DNA from: Nitratireductor pacificus pht-3B
GTDB taxonomy: Bacteria > Pseudomonadota > Alphaproteobacteria > Rhizobiales > Rhizobiaceae
Length of the DNA: 64,000 bases
Direction of reading: 5' to 3'
NCBI RefSeq assembly: GCF_000300335.1
Contig: NZ_AMRM01000020.1
Coordinates: 1-64,000, forward strand
Shown here: one piece after another, positions 20,901 to 27,252 of the stretch
Layout: each line of letters starts with the position of its first letter
How positions within the stretch are numbered: the stretch's first letter is position 1
The notes under the pieces: generated by a model
The model's input: the letters and a program-made list of their open reading frames with translations, nothing else
Told to the model about the DNA's origin: nothing
Databases searched by the model: none
Translations under genes and position numbers: made by a program

Positions 20901-22231
20901 TTGACCTTCGACGGCGGCTTATCGGATGGCGGTTTGCCGAATGGGCCGATCACGGCGCCGCTTGTATCGAGCGCGTCCTGGGCCGGACGTCCGGCCTCGT
21001 AGTCCGCTATCGCCCTGTCCTTGGCGGCGGCGCGTATCATCACCGCCTGGGACAGGGCCGGAAGCGCATCGCCATTGAGCAGGCTTCCAACCGCTGCCGT
21101 GATGATCTCGCCTTCCTTGGCTTTCTGCAGGTCGGTGCTGTCAGGGTCGGCGCCAAGCAGGAGCATGGCGAGCCCTTCCTGCGCGCTACCGGGCATGATC
21201 GGGATGGCGCTTCCCCCGTTCTCGTCGCCCAGCGTCAGCCTGCCGTCGGGATGGCGCGTCAGTGTGTGACCGTTGGCCGTCACCTTGTGCGTCGTCTCGC
21301 CACCACCACCGTCGATTCGGACGCTATCCGTCTCCGCATAGACCAGATCCGGGTCTCTCTGCGGATTGGCGAAGAGGTGCGGATTGTCGGCCTTGAAGGC
21401 ATCCCAGGAGATGCCGCGCGGCTTCGCCTCCGCTTCCCATATGCCCGACAGATGCTCGCCCGGTCGGACGTCCCGCCAATAGCCCTTGTCGTCCAGCCGC
21501 CGGACGGTTTCCGTACGCCCGCCCTTGCCGTCCTCCACGATCCTCCGCTCGGTTCCCGCCTTTGGATCGACGATGGTGGTCGTGCTCCTGCCCGTCCGGA
21601 GATCGGTTTCGGTATCACTCGTGCGGCCATTGCCGTCCTTCCGGGAAGTGGTCCGCCTGCTTCCATCCTCCACAATCGTGGTGCGGCTGTCGTGCTGATG
21701 GTCGTGAGAGACGGTGGTGACCTTACCGCTCCGCCGGTCTGTCAGAGTGGTGGAGGCCACATCGCCATTGTCTCCGGTCGGCGCGGTTGCCGTCACCGTC
21801 ACGTTCTTCTCGGATTCCAGAAGGGCCTTCAGCGCGGATTGATCAAGCCCCATGCTGCTGGAGACGTGCTCCAGCGTCTCGCCGTTCTCCAGCCGTTTCA
21901 AGGCGACGTCGCTCTGCCGCGGGCCCATCACCTTCGGCTGAACGGGCTGCGGCCGCCGGTCTTCCGCGGCGCGGTCGAGAGGCCGATCGGTGCCAAGCTC
22001 CAGGGGCGACTTGTGAAACAGCGCGACAGGAGACGAGCTCAATTGCAGGAGCCGGGGGGACAGAACGCGCGAAGACACCCCCGCCGGAGCACCGCCCCTC
22101 GAATGTCCGGCCGACGCCTGCCGCGCGACAGACCTGGCCATGTCGGAGAACGTCGTGGTGAATTTGGCGAACGGGTTCACCCCGGCGACAAGATCAAGCG
22201 GAGACTTCTGATGGGTCTTGTTCACCGACAT
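11963..22231 (-). CDS. Giant modular putative T3SS substrate with MidA-like methyltransferase and HEIAH protease-like segments
   Basis: A 3422-residue protein. I chose ATG 22231 (GGAGA six bases upstream, MSV start like the protein at 453) over a GTG at 22258. There is no Sec signal; the first 90 residues are Ser/Ala/Pro-rich. In order: a region paralogous to the 453-4241 protein (about 110-250); a LysM-like segment (about 251-307, RPGEHLSGIW to LVYAETDSVRI); long helical and charged stretches; a Gly/Ala-rich hydrophobic block at about 1165-1335 that reminds me of DUF4781-type proteins; a HEIAH segment (1642-1646) in an AT-rich island; a polar Pro/Asp linker (about 1930-2170); a MidA/NDUFAF7-like domain (about 2175-2550); another disordered linker; LTxxQ-type repeats (about 2748-2891); and a helical C-terminus with hydrophobic segments near 3264-3334. 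Export by the T3SS in this window is inference; the domain content would suit an effector acting in a eukaryotic cell. Confidence 0.6.
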   Translation of the reverse strand: MSVNKTHQKSPLDLVAGVNPFAKFTTTFSDMARSVARQASAGHSRGGAPAGVSSRVLSPRLLQLSSSPVALFHKSPLELGTDRPLDRAAEDRRPQPVQPKVMGPRQSDVALKRLENGETLEHVSSSMGLDQSALKALLESEKNVTVTATAPTGDNGDVASTTLTDRRSGKVTTVSHDHQHDSRTTIVEDGSRRTTSRKDGNGRTSDTETDLRTGRSTTTIVDPKAGTERRIVEDGKGGRTETVRRLDDKGYWRDVRPGEHLSGIWEAEAKPRGISWDAFKADNPHLFANPQRDPDLVYAETDSVRIDGGGGETTHKVTANGHTLTRHPDGRLTLGDENGGSAIPIMPGSAQEGLAMLLLGADPDSTDLQKAKEGEIITAAVGSLLNGDALPALSQAVMIRAAAKDRAIADYEAGRPAQDALDTSGAVIGPFGKPPSDKPPSKVNWTPMLVGGGWKWFDPKVADAITAENLAVTQYNEAEAKAGRYDAQLDVYLLDPAFGSAAREATRKVQNVLAFYDKRLPARASGGTLAEAQKRLASADRRLDTARQARSAYEQGRGELLDAIAARAQLPGLEAPDAKRPVDQGISAEYFADPNASARLAHTRNAKSFTAAAMYISKGDKLNADYWVDLADEDRRRLERDKPGSAEHKAAVKAHEDMVELREIGIGETNLAGAYHDYAERQHGAAVLNWRAEPLKQRILEEYFGNDPRLQDPNGFTVGGDGAGYKGMVLRGEGKGTGRMVEAELKYSDDGQISLHIEYENSVFYDRERGKGGTKVLARTLTFPMSEGGATVRAEYRDRPANREWQALIDSARPVTRDIKAEADGSQSGLSGAKARILGLQIHQVDALRENAKSRSVELMTARNDALKLYQGGAMEMREGVPEPGEQTVEIKIQGYTLGVSPEIAELYERDGIQALGASDKVVRIEIDGRPRWVHPYVAAAELDRKAAEDESKQYEKWGRESRSSMVAEQGLYRQSAARFRLFGGGGSVDHASRSEYIYFQEQRDKALARYRGNLERLHEAGVDGKFRLYEGDALESLAAEALNVDRHSEIVQDVVGEIRDRSNGVPEVRVVPIFALDGGMASGSALFAVKKDGREVGYVDASGKYHEHEADKDKFDGFQHNNRLYSEQGHLIVPRGGDMALGDDGVFSPGDVEMIAARKVSTGERIADATIGIVGAAAEGVALLFPLARPLAQPIAMGTGLYLGGKQIKEEFVDHWLVQGGNLDEQSFWALAGGLTISLPMAASVGRGVGLRRTGMSWGHALAGGFDMASASGRGLMSFGGALPSEAAVREAMKTMRGSGSRALNRTILGLDAGGLLVGLPLLGQSLAELIERGGDMSLVEIADSIVGLSMGTIGTGLSIRGLMHDFIGGDILSLHTLTFPSFSIGALPRHHQIFNMLALLNAGIIGGHRSPDDPISDLNALDPDVAELVQLLAARIEPGTVSPDELVHFLNILWISANDPTLINFSESNQNPQKEKTREPEGNPRQQPVYDGVEKAAEPVMYDAYPGQRDTGSVQTLHALQGSVPEGEEVASLLIELSSRSVERISEFSPHDGRAEYKVGNFRVRGNPVEINWFHQAITYLENNSSYAREIIRESESNGIVRIYISGNISSVDNDFIVWNPLAGIMIDDEIISPSIILIHEIAHSNLSIKNRDASISLLNAKLSDGSFKNAEELRATVIEGIVAEQIGEKVRENYMGGIIIPVYHPLSRNKFDIIILNNNVGNNNYETISIENQEFTAHIIFALISRSPLGEALLNELAYFSSASDELTRRVASAFLHKEMENSDEGSRFTNKFEYIRDGLSIDSEIGIEEFFVYFVNCLIEGNNYDNVRVNNYTDKESYIKDYVDEEILRFSRNLFLSHIIFNDVKRNLPPSFLEISSPQISRAVMERYHDGDIGPEQALRELGHMVRVLRSGEAGTDFEGFYRDVAEDNWARHQASITDPARTKAEAYVAGQEGVHPDSHERPTIEEPGPHERRSSLSADHVPQPPRLSPEGERRQELWDIPGQSRLGRSNPDAYAREEEGSPPASDASERNDALASGDDDRRPGHRALRGPDAGKEDAGQIFFEFDDGSGEILQARIVGRPPQRAGDVRVTPERGPASSAGSQADAGATHQVVWENGTPYVVPVAGQGSTGLPARDFSSPPAQRPLDPQPGTADAAQGAPETRRVHAGPMVPDEVAARVDPEFAARVKDRIEAEGGQITFRDFMDYALYGIDGYGGYYNSGDVTISADAADNGMADFGTSPEGSKYFGHTVANAISDIYRSMGSPARFDIVETGAGNGTLAKTVLDWLREAHPDVYAAVNYVILERGKALIERQKQTLGDHEVQWVHGSAYEMPLRDVQGVFLSNEVPDAFPVHQAVVRGGTLKEIYVSVDENGQIVEVEGDLSPDLEQNLGVVDQLVPGWSSLPDGQRITVNLAAADWIRKMGNALQRGGVIAIDYGANNAALREPYSFFRQKLPVDVAYAAPGAIDITSWVDFEHLMATGREVGLEPSTLPRQKALSDQNTFLKDNGFLDLIKDAEPTEKSRAKGMTIFGSAFQVLVQQKNLDPSKGAMPRREPVRNLDGATEQYPEGTETDSAPQSLLEGPDRLARKPPYAGAAHNVGPVVGEPGAVPRIADGPKEEEPSALQEDASSQQTQERSPEGVDALRVDAPAESASQEASPEETPRRASDEPTPSVDETIGAKSRDKESADTGEPHWPEGERQSQQPTAVFDPTTGKVEVSLPSRSHAEPGYVGQPRAPTESEVRGLTSSEIGKLTGPELRAIPPHLLALLTKEQFLGLTPEQFAELTLDQLLALRKKHWRCVTADHLNALKPRVLAKIPPRMVPSIPTEAVAGLSVEHVRHLMPEQVAKLTPDQLAAMDVEQLWAIAENLDYDLGPAQLSKLDEAQKTAIESGEPTHRRAPPLLNVARVAMYIVLTRVSAATFGHVTGAQGPFNSMSGPEASTAAYYRSALSKYAWYKHNHAMIDVFERAAQGRKDDALALLEKILDRSGRRGALPLNKREAADLRKLVAQVADAGKKYQEALAKLDPAQRGKLPPIKIRKLPTLDELSNVKTLRDLAKADGVAETLAAMAADRNSEYYGQRPETIIRSLAAKLEKTGNQEMLRQQEMLSDLLRTAEAKKAYKKLHKLLNERFADKGDPNKVDHKATEKLTGSSMSPDTWLGYFFKLGSFGGAFNVLLAWGSKGMPKDGSWADWAAYSADPVGVAPAVWVQWKYLKALREITDYKAAHPYPRTPEQEEKLAELETKRRKWNTLADFTSLASAARNILVGIGYLKAGDYALASGSFTQALSSIGWVLVQQTPKMLSISPKTKLVMRYSAIALGAAVPTAILLTKLLSEDEEETDPSVFDRLFDFGDGVLDDLRDLLEPYPILPPLGETKRFDPLIDDELGSVAAHDPATLAGAADDPDPSLAGAYSLA
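14560..15709 (-). other. Embedded MidA/NDUFAF7-type SAM methyltransferase domain
   Basis: Residues about 2175-2550 of the giant protein follow the order of the MidA family (COG1565, human NDUFAF7). ITFRDFMDYALYG is followed by GYGGYYNSGD, then DFGTSPE. SAM motif I is VETGAGNGTL (2276-2285), then YVILERGKALIERQK. The family signature is NEVPDAFPVH (from N2350), then a later VIAIDYGA strand. NDUFAF7 is known to dimethylate an arginine of the mitochondrial complex I subunit NDUFS2. The key glycines and the NExxDAxPV signature are intact, so the domain is likely to be active. Its substrate here is unknown. Confidence 0.75.
16600..17565 (-). other. AT-rich island encoding a HEIAH metalloprotease-like segment
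   Basis: Within the giant GC-rich gene, about 960 bases switch abruptly to AT-rich DNA with A/T-ending codons (Asn, Ile, Lys, Tyr rich). It is translated in frame as residues about 1556-1878. It holds H1642-E-I-A-H1646 after a hydrophobic strand (SIILIHEIAH), then 28 residues later AEELRATVIEG (E1674, E1675) and GEKVRENY. This layout recalls the M91/NleD-like zinc protease effectors (HExxH, then a Glu-rich helix), but the match is from memory and the family is not certain. The base composition points to a separately acquired module. Confidence 0.55.
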
Positions 22232-22639
22232 CGGCGTCTCCGGATAAAGGGCCCACACGCCCAGGGAAGAAACCCCGAACGCTCCACGGCCAAACTCATT
22301 CTAAGATTGGACAAACGCACCGCGAGAACCCGGCTGCGACCGATCGCATGCATAGCGGATGCGGAATGCCGTCGCCGGACCCCAGCCCGCGGGCAACGCG
22401 TCAGGCCACATGATTGCAACTCGCCTCATGGATGGCATCGCTTCACATTCATCGAGCAGTCCGGTCATGAAATCCTCGCGTAGGCCCTCATCGAGCCACG
22501 TTCGCGCTCAAGTTAGATCGCCCCCGCAAGTGAGCAAAATCCATATGGAATGGCGAAAAGCTCGATGTCCGGAACGCCGGTCGCCCTGCTCGACCTGGCG
22601 GGAACTCCGGAAGAACGTTTCCCGAGGCATGGATGCGTA

Positions 22640-22860
22640 GATATCACATGTTGATTGTGATCAGTGGCTTCACCCGCCCTGCCCGACGCGTCCGACAGGC
22701 AGCGCTGCGCGCCATAGCGACCCTGAGGCATTACAAGCAACTCAACTGTTTAGATACGAAGCATCGCGATAGGGGCATACTCCTATTGTTCAGCCGGCGC
22801 GGGCGGCTTTCTTCGATATCACAAACAAGTCACAATTTTATCTTGCATATACTCACAAAA
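22640..22860. promoter_or_regulatory. Operator cluster upstream of the phenol-lyase-like gene
   Basis: The 830 bases between the giant gene and the lyase hold no convincing gene. They contain repeated half-sites: GATATCACA at 22640-22648, ATTGTGATCA at 22654-22663, GATATCACAAA at 22815-22825, GTCACAA at 22829-22835 and CTCACAAAA at 22852-22860. The same words lie upstream of rpiR (25613-25689) and of the MFS gene (44531-44572). A possible promoter is TTGCAT (22843-22848), an 18-base spacer and TATGTT, with the last half-site in the spacer. The nearby RpiR protein is the likely binder. Confidence 0.6.
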
Positions 22861-23059
22861 TAATCCTATGTTCCGTCACGCGCTCCTCGCGCGGCTCAAA
22901 CCATCCTCAACCCAATCCTTGCCGCGATCTGGCGCGGTTCATCGGACTGCCAAATTGCGACAAGCAGCGGCCTCCCCACGAAGCACGATCCTGCCGGGGA
23001 CGGTTCGCCCGGCGATCGCCCCACTCGACATCACCATGCGAGCCTAGGAGATGAAAACG

Positions 23060-24466
23060 ATGGACCACGCCTACCTGCCCGAACCCTGGCGCATAAAGGC
23101 GGTTGAGCCGATGAGCAGGCCGGCGCCCGCAACGCTGCATGCGTCGCTGCGCAAGGCCGGGTTCAACACCTGCCTGTTGCATTCGCGGGACGTGTACATC
23201 GATCTCTTCACCGATTCCGGCACGAATGCGATGTCCGCCGCACAATGGGCGGCCATGATGGTCGGGGACGAAGCCTATGCCGGCGCCACCAGCTTCTACC
23301 GCTTCCACGATACGATCAGAGGGTACTACGGCTATGAGCACATCATACCCGTGCATCAGGGACGCGCGGCCGAGAACATCATATCTCAATGCCTCGTCTG
23401 GCCTGGAAGCAATCTGCCGGGAAACATGTACTTCCCCTCGACGCGCATTCATCAGGAACTGAACGGCGGAACGTTCCACGATGCGATCATCGATGAAGGG
23501 CACGACCCCTCCTCGGCCCATCCCTTCAAGGGGAATTTCGACATCGGCAAGCTGAGAGATCTCATCAAGCGCCTCGGAGCGGCGACGATCCCGTATGTTT
23601 GCGTGGGTGCGACGGTGAACATGGCCGGCGGGCAGCCCATCAGCATGGCGAACCTGGCGGCGGTGCGCGAACTGGCCAATGAGCACGGCATCATGGTCGT
23701 CCTCGACGCGGCGCGGGCGATCGAGAATGCGTGGTTCATCAAGACGCGGGAGGAAGAATGGCGCGACCGGAGCATCGCCGAAATCCTGCTGGCGATGTGC
23801 GACCTGACGGACGCCGCGACCATGTCGGCAAAGAAAGACAGCTTCGCGAACATCGGCGGCTGGCTTGGTGTCCGGTCCGCCGAGCTCGCAGAGCAGGCGC
23901 GCTCCAAGGTGCTGCTCTATGAGGGTCTGCATACCTACGGCGGCATGGCCGGCCGCGATATGGAGGCGATCGCGCAGGGGATCGAGGAATCCGTTCAGGA
24001 AGACAGCATCCGCGCGCGCGTCGAGCAGGTCGCCTATCTGGGAAATCGGTTGATTGCCGCGGATGTTCCGGTCGTCATGCCGATCGGCGGGCACGCGGTG
24101 TATCTGGATGCGGCGGCCACGCTGAGCCATGTTCCCAGGGAAGAGTTTCCGGCACAAACGCTGGCGGCCGCCATTTATGAGCGGTCGGGCGTCCGCGGCG
24201 TGGAGCGGGGCGCCATCTCCGCCGGCCGCCACCCCGAAACGGGCGCCAATCGCATGCCGAAACTGGAACTGGTCCGGTTCGCCATTCCCCGCCGCGTCTA
24301 TACGCGCAGCCACATGGATTTCGTCGCGGATTCCATCATCGATGTGCATCGGTCGCGGCACCGCATCCTCCGTGGCCTGCGCTTCGTTCACGAGCCGAAG
24401 CATCTTCGCTTCTTCCAGGCCCGCTTCGAGCCGATGCAGGGAAGCGAACTGTTCGCCGATGAGTGA
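23060..24466 (+). CDS. Beta-eliminating lyase, tyrosine phenol-lyase/tryptophanase family
   Basis: A 468-residue PLP enzyme of the family that splits tyrosine to phenol, pyruvate and ammonia, or tryptophan to indole. I start at ATG 23060 because AGGAG sits nine bases upstream; ATG 23051 touches that site. Sequence along its length follows tyrosine phenol-lyase (TPL): DVYIDLFTDSGTNAMS, HQGRAAENIISQ, VTVNMAGGQP-like and AGRDMEA. The PLP lysine is K259 (SAKKD). R383 (VERG) matches TPL Arg381, which holds the phenol hydroxyl and is Ile in tryptophanase, and F451/F452 match TPL Phe448/449. However, P126 (MYFPST) replaces TPL Thr124 and tryptophanase Asp137. I call it TPL-like with uncertain substrate. 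It sits beside the rpiR gene and shares its operator words. Confidence 0.85.
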   Translation: MDHAYLPEPWRIKAVEPMSRPAPATLHASLRKAGFNTCLLHSRDVYIDLFTDSGTNAMSAAQWAAMMVGDEAYAGATSFYRFHDTIRGYYGYEHIIPVHQGRAAENIISQCLVWPGSNLPGNMYFPSTRIHQELNGGTFHDAIIDEGHDPSSAHPFKGNFDIGKLRDLIKRLGAATIPYVCVGATVNMAGGQPISMANLAAVRELANEHGIMVVLDAARAIENAWFIKTREEEWRDRSIAEILLAMCDLTDAATMSAKKDSFANIGGWLGVRSAELAEQARSKVLLYEGLHTYGGMAGRDMEAIAQGIEESVQEDSIRARVEQVAYLGNRLIAADVPVVMPIGGHAVYLDAAATLSHVPREEFPAQTLAAAIYERSGVRGVERGAISAGRHPETGANRMPKLELVRFAIPRRVYTRSHMDFVADSIIDVHRSRHRILRGLRFVHEPKHLRFFQARFEPMQGSELFADE

Positions 24467-24658
24467 CGGTGGCGAACGCCCGCAGGCGGGCCGGCGCGCT
24501 ATCGTTGCCTGCCCCTCCGGCGCAAGGCCTGTTGGCGGCGGGTCTGCCTGACCGGGGGTAGCCATGTGCCCGGCCTGTGCGGGCAGCGTGACACCACTGC
24601 TCGTTCCAAGCCCAAGGGCCAAACCGTTGCCCGGATCAACGCGGCTCGGCCGCGCCTC

Positions 24659-25549
24659 TCATGCAGGCACGCGCTCGCATGCGATGGGCACCGCATTCTG
24701 CTCGTGCCTTAGATCGACCAGGGTGATCCTGGTATCCGGCTTCAACTTCTCGGCAACCATTGCGGCCAGGACGTCGGCCACGGCGATCGCTGCTATGCCG
24801 GCGCACCGAGCGCCGTGGAAGGGTTCTGCGACCGTGATGCTGGCATTGGCCAGGCGCGCGAGCGGGGATGCCCTCTCGCCGACGATCGCCACCGTGGTGG
24901 CGCCGGCAGCGGCAGCCCTGCGCAGCATTCCGGCGGTCTCCGGACAATCGGGCGCCAGCCCGACCGCGAAGACGATATCCCCCGTCTTGGCCCGCTGCAT
25001 GGACATGCCGTCCCTGTCTGTTTCGGGCGGCATCGCCGCGCGCATGCGCGACCCCAGCGAGAACGCGAAATGGTGCGCTGCCGCGTGATCGGCGTCGAGC
25101 CCTACGCATATGATGCCGCGCGCGGCAGCCATGTTCCGGGCGACCGCTTTCAGCTGGGCAACCCTGCCCTCATCGGCCAGTTGCATGATCTGGGCAGCAG
25201 CGGCATAAATGGCCTCGCCGCACTCGGCAACCCGTCCCATGGAGACTTGCTTGCCCGCATCGCATCCGTCCGACGCAAACCCGGTGTGACGGATCGAGTC
25301 GATATAGAGTTCGCGCAGCTCCTCGAAACGTTCGAAACCGACGAACTGCGCAAGCCGCACCATCGTGCTGTGCGAAACCCCAGCCTTGGCTGCCTGCTCC
25401 CGCATCGACAGCAAAGCCACGTCCTTAGGGTGCGCCAGAATGAAACGCGCAGCCGCCTGCAGTTGTTGAGACATCTCGTTGTAAGAGCGCAGCAGCTCTT
25501 CGGCCAGTGGATTCCCGTCATTCAGATTCTGATAAACCACGACAGACAT
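24659..25549 (-). CDS. RpiR-family transcriptional regulator (HTH plus SIS domain)
   Basis: A 296-residue regulator. The N-terminal HTH_6 domain covers about residues 1-80 (ILAHPKDVALLSMREQAAK, then GVSHSTMVRLAQFVGF). A SIS sugar-phosphate-type sensing domain follows, with RGIICVGLDADHAAAHHFAF, GDIVFAVGLAPDCPET and VAIVGERASPLARLA. Start ATG 25549 has GAGGTG seven bases upstream; an upstream ATG at 25564 overlaps that site. It converges on the TPL-like lyase gene. The words in its own upstream region recur before the lyase and MFS genes, so autoregulation and control of an aromatic amino acid regulon are likely. RpiR members usually sense phosphorylated sugars, so the ligand is open. Confidence 0.88.
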   Translation of the reverse strand: MSVVVYQNLNDGNPLAEELLRSYNEMSQQLQAAARFILAHPKDVALLSMREQAAKAGVSHSTMVRLAQFVGFERFEELRELYIDSIRHTGFASDGCDAGKQVSMGRVAECGEAIYAAAAQIMQLADEGRVAQLKAVARNMAAARGIICVGLDADHAAAHHFAFSLGSRMRAAMPPETDRDGMSMQRAKTGDIVFAVGLAPDCPETAGMLRRAAAAGATTVAIVGERASPLARLANASITVAEPFHGARCAGIAAIAVADVLAAMVAEKLKPDTRITLVDLRHEQNAVPIACERVPA

Positions 25550-25612
25550 CACAGAACACCTCATGTATCGCGCCTACCCCCGGCCGAGGCTGTTGAACTA
25601 TTGACGAGTCAG

Positions 25613-25689
25613 ATAATCACAGGACATCACAAATCCATTACAAAAGACATCACAATATTGATAAAGCGCTGTAATGTGATTTTATCACA
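25613..25689. promoter_or_regulatory. RpiR-type operator array upstream of rpiR
   Basis: In 77 bases there are GACATCACAAA at 25623-25633, GACATCACAA at 25646-25655 and a perfect dyad TGTGAT-TTT-ATCACA at 25675-25689, plus a weaker AATCACAG near 25614. A further GACATCACA overlaps the rpiR start at 25542-25550. The spacing of about 23 bases between the direct copies places them on nearly the same DNA face. The rest of 25565-25983 holds only the terminator listed separately. Confidence 0.65.
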
Positions 25690-25938
25690 GAAATTCGCGC
25701 GGACGATTTATGCAGAGCCTGGCGGGGGAGGACATCCGCCCGGTGCATTGCGTGACAAGGCATTGGTGAGGGAAATCTGGCGGCATGCACGAGGCAGGAA
25801 CCAGCCAATCAGGCGCCGCCGGCCGGCGGCCGACATCAGGCGGAACCGCTTATCGTCCCGGATCAGAACCTAGAACGTTTTGCAGTCGGGTGGAATCACC
25901 CGACGCCCGCATAAACGCGGAGAAACAAGGAGTTAGAA

Positions 25939-25969
25939 CGGTTCAGCGTTTCTGTGAAACGATGAACCG
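25939..25969 (-). terminator. Candidate intrinsic terminator
   Basis: CGGTTCA (25939-25945) pairs with TGAACCG (25963-25969), with an inner GTTTC/GAAAC pair and a three-base loop. It lies about 15 bases past the stop of the minus-strand gene at 25984 and is followed in that direction by a T-rich but interrupted run. Confidence 0.5.
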
Positions 25970-25983
25970 GTCTAGACGCAGGA

Positions 25984-26487
25984 TTAAGAGGCTTTCGCCT
26001 CATCGGCGGCGTCCACCTTGGCATCGCCGAAGAAGTATCTGTACCGTCCATCGACGGAGGCGCGCCGGATCTCGTTGCTGCCGGACATGGTGGAGAGGGC
26101 AGCGCCCACCTGGTTCAAACTGTAGACATGGCCGTCCTGCCGCAGTTTCTCGACGATCTCCGCAATGCCATGCGGCTCGTTGAAGAAACCTTCGTCGCGC
26201 AACGCCTTGATGCGCTGGCGGCACGAGGGACCGGCACGACGCGATGCCTTTCGCGGCTGGCGGGGTTCGGCGGGCACCTTTTCGGGCCGCGACTTTCCCG
26301 TCACGGAAGGACGGTCATCGGGATCCGCGTCTCCGGCCGGTCGTTCGCCCTCCGGCTGCCCGTCGTCGGAGCCGATCCGCTCGATGATCGGCAACAGACG
26401 ATCCAGATATGTGCGCACGAAATCGTCCTCTCCCTCGATCTCGATCGTGAGTGCTTTTGTGTTGATGTGGACTTTCGTGCTGGTCAT
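25984..26487 (-). CDS. Hypothetical protein with possible winged-helix C-terminus
   Basis: A protein of 167 residues from ATG 26487 (MTSTKVHINTKALTIEIEG); an in-frame start at 26538 would add 17. No clear ribosome site supports either. The N-terminal 45 residues look like a compact alpha/beta unit (DFVRTYLDRLLPIIERI). A charged Pro/Arg/Asp linker follows. The last 75 residues (QRIKALRDEGFF, then IAEIVEKLRQDGH and GRYRYFF) look like a small winged-helix fold. I do not recognise a named family. A terminator-like hairpin lies downstream. Confidence 0.7.
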   Translation of the reverse strand: MTSTKVHINTKALTIEIEGEDDFVRTYLDRLLPIIERIGSDDGQPEGERPAGDADPDDRPSVTGKSRPEKVPAEPRQPRKASRRAGPSCRQRIKALRDEGFFNEPHGIAEIVEKLRQDGHVYSLNQVGAALSTMSGSNEIRRASVDGRYRYFFGDAKVDAADEAKAS

Positions 26488-26773
26488 TGTTTCACGGATT
26501 TCGGGGATCACAGGAAACGGCAGCCCGCATGATGCCACGGGCCGGGTCGTTGCGGAACGCCCGTGAAAAGCGACGGACGATCACCGATACAGGCGCTGTC
26601 TGCGCGCGCCGGCCAGGCGTTCCGGCTTCTGCATCGTCGACGGAAACTTGACCTCCAAGGTTATCGCCACCGCATCGGCTATTCCGTAGTTTCATCCTGG
26701 GCGATCCATAACCTTCACGGAAGCATCGGTTCTTGGGCGGACACCGTGCTTTTAGAACAGGAACCGCAGGTAC

Positions 26774-27217
26774 ATGCAATATGTAGCAAAAGCTTGGATC
26801 AGTGAATTGCTCCTGAAGGCCCCCTTCATACAGCCTCTGGGTATCGAGATGATCTCCGCCGTGCCGGAACGGATACATATAAGGCTGCCGTTTCGCGAGG
26901 AACTCACCGGCGTCGATCAGCATGTCCACAGCGGGGCGATTGCCGCCCTGGTGGAGTTCGCGGGCACCGTTGCCGCAGTGTCGGGCATCGGCGACGAGGA
27001 CAAGGTTGCCGGCTGCATCACATCGCAGATCAACCTGACCTTCCTGTCGGCCCCCTACGGCACACGGGTTGATGCCGTGGCGACCGTGGCACACCGGACG
27101 GAGAAACAGGTGGTCATCGACGTTTCGATCCACGGCGACGACGACCGCGCGCTGGCCAGGGCGACGACGATCTGCAGGATCTTCGAAGCCCCCTATGTCG
27201 TCGAAGAGGCGGCATAG
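26774..27217 (+). CDS. PaaI/YigI-type hotdog thioesterase
   Basis: A 147-residue single hotdog-fold protein. The pattern LGIEMISAVPERIHIRLPF, then DQHVHSGAIAALVEFAG and later GTRVDAVATVAHRTEKQ, is that of PaaI-like acyl-CoA thioesterases. In these the helix after the His-Ser-Gly turn carries the catalytic acid, probably the Glu of VEFAG. The start at ATG 26774 has only a weak CAGG upstream. It converges with sctU and shows no obvious link to secretion. The acyl substrate is unknown. Confidence 0.8.
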   Translation: MQYVAKAWISELLLKAPFIQPLGIEMISAVPERIHIRLPFREELTGVDQHVHSGAIAALVEFAGTVAAVSGIGDEDKVAGCITSQINLTFLSAPYGTRVDAVATVAHRTEKQVVIDVSIHGDDDRALARATTICRIFEAPYVVEEAA

Positions 27218-27252
27218 GGCGGGCCGCAAGTCCCGCATACGGCACATTCCAT

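Noticed and set aside
20141-22483. 780-residue plus-strand open frame
   Set aside because: It is antisense to the giant gene, with Arg/Leu-rich shadow composition and no ribosome site.
22513-22740. 75-residue minus-strand frame before the lyase gene
   Set aside because: It has no ribosome site and no family features, and lies across operator half-sites.
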